A stretch of 10,791 nt of DNA from Methanobacterium sp. (GTDB lineage Archaea; Methanobacteriota; Methanobacteria; Methanobacteriales; Methanobacteriaceae): positions 1 to 10,791 of the forward strand of contig PMMV01000023.1 of the NCBI GenBank assembly GCA_003162115.1. Direction: 5' to 3'. How positions within the stretch are numbered: the stretch's first letter is position 1; each line of letters opens with the position of its first letter. The notes beneath the pieces are model-generated. The model was not told the DNA's origin. It saw nothing but the letters and a program-made list of their open reading frames with translations, and searched no databases. Below are positions 8,947 through 10,791 of the stretch, piece after piece. The position numbers and the translations under genes were made by a program.

Positions 8947-8972
8947 CTAAAAAAGAGGGTTAAATCCCTCTT
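8947..8972 (-). terminator. Hairpin plus oligo-U terminator inside the last codons of the transglutaminase-like gene
   Basis: On the minus strand AAGAGGG (8972-8966 side) pairs perfectly with CCCTCTT (8959-8953 side) around a 6-nt loop and runs straight into T residues. The stop codon TAG at 8949-8947 lies inside the T-rich tail. This is the layout of a bacterial-style intrinsic terminator, and the stem encodes the final residues before the stop. Confidence 0.65.
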
Positions 8973-10062
8973 CTCTACATTTTGAGATGATTAATTCCTT
9001 TTTCCATCGTTTTAGTTTTGTTGTTTCTTCGAATTCTTCTTTACCTTTTTTTACGGCTTCCCCAAAAGATCTTTTATCTAAAAATGTTGTTTCTAAATAT
9101 AATGTATTTTTATCGTCTATTTTACATCCAAAGAATGCATGTTCGTCAATTAATATTATGATTGGATCTAAAGAAATTTTTTCTAATGCTGATGCAAATA
9201 TCAATGTTAATTCTAAGCAATTACCAGTATTTGCTGTTAAACAAATTTTTGGGGGACATATACGCTGATAACTAGCTCTTACACTAGTTCCTATTGAATA
9301 TGAATTTATTTCATAAGATATATTTCTAATTTTTAGTTGATCCCATATTGCCTTTATTTGTGCTACAATTGGCTTATCATCATTGAAAATATCTCTTAAT
9401 CTCTTTTCAGTATCAGAGATGAGTTTAATTACTTCTTCATTTTTTGGGGTTACCCAACAAGCAATAGCATCGAGCGTATCTTTATACCAATTATGCCCAA
9501 CATCATGTATTCCGAAAAGTAAATCTTCTGGTGGAAGAATATTAATTTCTAAGTTATTTAAATAAACAATATCATCTGCATAAGAAATCTCAACTTTAAT
9601 TGTTTTTTTCCCTAATGTAGTTTTCAATAGTCCAGAAAGGGATAATGGAATATTAATTTCAGATTTAGTTGGCACAGCAAAACTTTCTCTCCAAATGTTA
9701 CCAGAAGTTAATTCAGTACAATTAACAACAATTCTCTTATAAATTCCAAAATTTATGACGTTTATTTGTATAGGATATGATATATCTCCATAATATTGCT
9801 TGAAAGTTGACATCAATAGCGGATTTACAAATATATCGTGATCTAATATAGATATTGCTAAATCATAAGTAGGTTTATGATCAATTCCCCAAATACTCAG
9901 TACCGGGGAATTATCGAAATTTCCCGAATTAAAATCAGTTATTTCACCCATTATAGTATTTTCATTAGTATTGCAAGGAATTAGTCCAAATCCTCTTGGA
10001 CTTTCTCCAGGATAATTTTTATCATTAAGGGATAAAAACGTACTATTATCCAGATAACTCAT
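8947..10062 (-). CDS. Standalone transglutaminase-like protein resembling the N-terminal module of DUF4011-type helicases
   Basis: Function unknown. The 371-residue protein has no signal peptide or membrane segment and should be cytoplasmic. Residues about 95-177 look like a beta-sandwich, 185-245 are helical (with CWVTPKNEEVIKLI), and 260-330 form a transglutaminase-like core. Candidate catalytic residues are C282 in NTGNCLEL, H308 in DEHAFFG and E324 in LYLETTFL. The order (beta domain, W-VTP helix, RICPP, GNCLEL, EHAF, SFGEAVKKG, C-terminal CREEGFNPL) resembles, from memory, the region preceding the DUF4011/helicase part of large proteins found near phage-defence loci. Here the chain ends where the helicase part would begin. 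The start ATG overlaps the upstream stop as ATGA; there is no good ribosome binding site, so translation is probably coupled. Asn/Ile-rich, AT-rich composition differs from the housekeeping genes and hints at transfer. The fold assignment is fairly secure; the role is not. Confidence 0.75.
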   Translation of the reverse strand: MSYLDNSTFLSLNDKNYPGESPRGFGLIPCNTNENTIMGEITDFNSGNFDNSPVLSIWGIDHKPTYDLAISILDHDIFVNPLLMSTFKQYYGDISYPIQINVINFGIYKRIVVNCTELTSGNIWRESFAVPTKSEINIPLSLSGLLKTTLGKKTIKVEISYADDIVYLNNLEINILPPEDLLFGIHDVGHNWYKDTLDAIACWVTPKNEEVIKLISDTEKRLRDIFNDDKPIVAQIKAIWDQLKIRNISYEINSYSIGTSVRASYQRICPPKICLTANTGNCLELTLIFASALEKISLDPIIILIDEHAFFGCKIDDKNTLYLETTFLDKRSFGEAVKKGKEEFEETTKLKRWKKELIISKCREEGFNPLF

Positions 10063-10791
10063 GATAAATCCCGGGGGAGATATAATTGAGGGATTAATAA
10101 ACCGATAACTGTATTAATTAAATTTTTATCCTCCAGATAATCATTTATATTGTATAATGTTATTTCTAAAATGTAGGGAATATCAAATAATAACTTACTA
10201 AAAATGAATACATTACGTGCGAATAGAAAATTAACATTAGAAGGAGATTCTTTTCTTAATGTTATACCTCTTTGATTCGGATTTACAACGACACGATGAG
10301 TCACGCTACCTTTAATTGTATTATCTGGTTCAAGATTGAAATTATTTTTAGTTAAAGAAAATAATCCTTTACCTGGAACGGCTATTCCAATTATAGGATA
10401 TAATGATCCACCTTCCTCATCTATAGGATATAAGTCACTTTTCCATCCCTCTCTATAAAGGATATCCTTTACATTTGTTACAAACTCTTTTTTTAATATA
10501 GATTCAATTGTTAAAGTTAATTTTTGGGGTTCTTTGTAAAATAAGTTAAAATCTATTAATTCAAAATGGATATGTTTGTACAGATTCGGTAAAAAAAGAA
10601 AATCGCTCATAAGAATTAAATCACCAGTTTCCCATGAGGTTATTTCACCATTTTTGATCATGAATTCTGGTTCAAATTCATTAGGAAAAAATTTACAATC
10701 TATAGGACATACTTTGTAATTTCTTAAAGAACCGCAACATAAAGAACATATATTTTGGTTAAATCTTTTGCAATCACGTTTACCAGCCCTT
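10059..10791 (-). CDS. Unrecognised protein with N-terminal Cys-rich knuckle; 5' end outside window
   Basis: I do not recognise this gene. The first ATG in the window is at 10661, but the frame stays open without a stop from there to the right edge (10790), so the true start lies outside. Those 43 extra codons encode a Cys-rich motif with Cys at codons 7, 15, 18, 19, 28 and 32 counted from the edge (C-x7-C-x2-C-C-x8-C-x3-C, including ICSLCCGSLR). It looks like a zinc-binding knuckle resembling the ICxxCCGxxR...CPxDC pattern I recall from uncharacterised bacterial proteins. The remaining about 200 residues look rich in beta strands (LTLTIESIL, HRVVVNPNQRGITLRK, YILEITLYN) with no known motif and no membrane segment. 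The stop overlaps the transglutaminase-like ATG by ATGA, so the two probably form one operon and act together. Confidence 0.7.
   Translation of the reverse strand, partial: RAGKRDCKRFNQNICSLCCGSLRNYKVCPIDCKFFPNEFEPEFMIKNGEITSWETGDLILMSDFLFLPNLYKHIHFELIDFNLFYKEPQKLTLTIESILKKEFVTNVKDILYREGWKSDLYPIDEEGGSLYPIIGIAVPGKGLFSLTKNNFNLEPDNTIKGSVTHRVVVNPNQRGITLRKESPSNVNFLFARNVFIFSKLLFDIPYILEITLYNINDYLEDKNLINTVIGLLIPQLYLPRDLS

Noticed and set aside
8987..9268. 93-codon plus-strand frame inside the transglutaminase-like gene
   Set aside because: The minus strand there encodes the Cys-His-Glu core, which is conserved protein sequence; the plus frame is a by-product of AT-rich codons.

Overview
The window is archaeal and most likely comes from a mesophilic methanogen of the Methanobacteriales (Methanobacterium-like). 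The evidence is an AT-rich genome, TTTATA-type box A promoters, GGTGAT-type ribosome binding sites, oligo-T transcript ends, a fused Kae1-Bud32 gene, an archaeal CobT-type phosphoribosyltransferase, an archaeal S15 protein beside an archaeal RecJ-like DHH nuclease, and an aconitase-X protein of the archaeal mevalonate pathway. The assignment to an order rests on family knowledge and remembered gene order, not on a search.

Layout. Positions 1-60 hold the 5' part of a tRNA-Val(UAC) gene on the minus strand, cut by the window edge, with its own promoter at 86-95. Positions 356-8755 are a housekeeping block: ilvE (+), uppP (+), a cobT-like gene (-) convergent with uppP, then kae1-bud32 (+) divergent from cobT, an XTP/dITP pyrophosphatase gene (+), rps15 (+), a recJ-like gene (+) and an aconitase-X/phosphomevalonate dehydratase large subunit gene (+). 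The pyrophosphatase, S15 and RecJ-like genes abut or overlap and form a tight operon. The others mostly have their own box A. For three genes (ilvE, cobT-like, pyrophosphatase) the longest open frame starts too early; ribosome binding site placement, and for cobT the promoter position, support internal starts.

Positions 8756-8946 are a gene-free, very AT-rich convergent spacer with a cluster of GAAGT/ACTTC elements. From 8947 to the right edge the content changes to an accessory two-gene operon on the minus strand. The upstream gene runs off the window. Its visible start, before the first ATG, encodes a Cys-rich knuckle (C-x7-C-x2-C-C-x8-C-x3-C). The downstream gene, joined by an ATGA overlap, encodes a 371-residue protein with a transglutaminase-like Cys-His-Glu core. 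It resembles, as I recall it, the N-terminal module found ahead of DUF4011-type helicases linked to phage defence, but here it stands alone. This pair is the best candidate for an undescribed system. It ends in a perfect hairpin plus oligo-U terminator built into its last codons.

The housekeeping genes cover amino acid biosynthesis (IlvE), membrane lipid carrier and isoprenoid precursor metabolism (UppP, phosphomevalonate dehydratase), cobamide assembly (CobT), tRNA t6A modification (Kae1-Bud32), nucleotide pool cleaning, translation (S15) and DNA replication or repair (RecJ-like).
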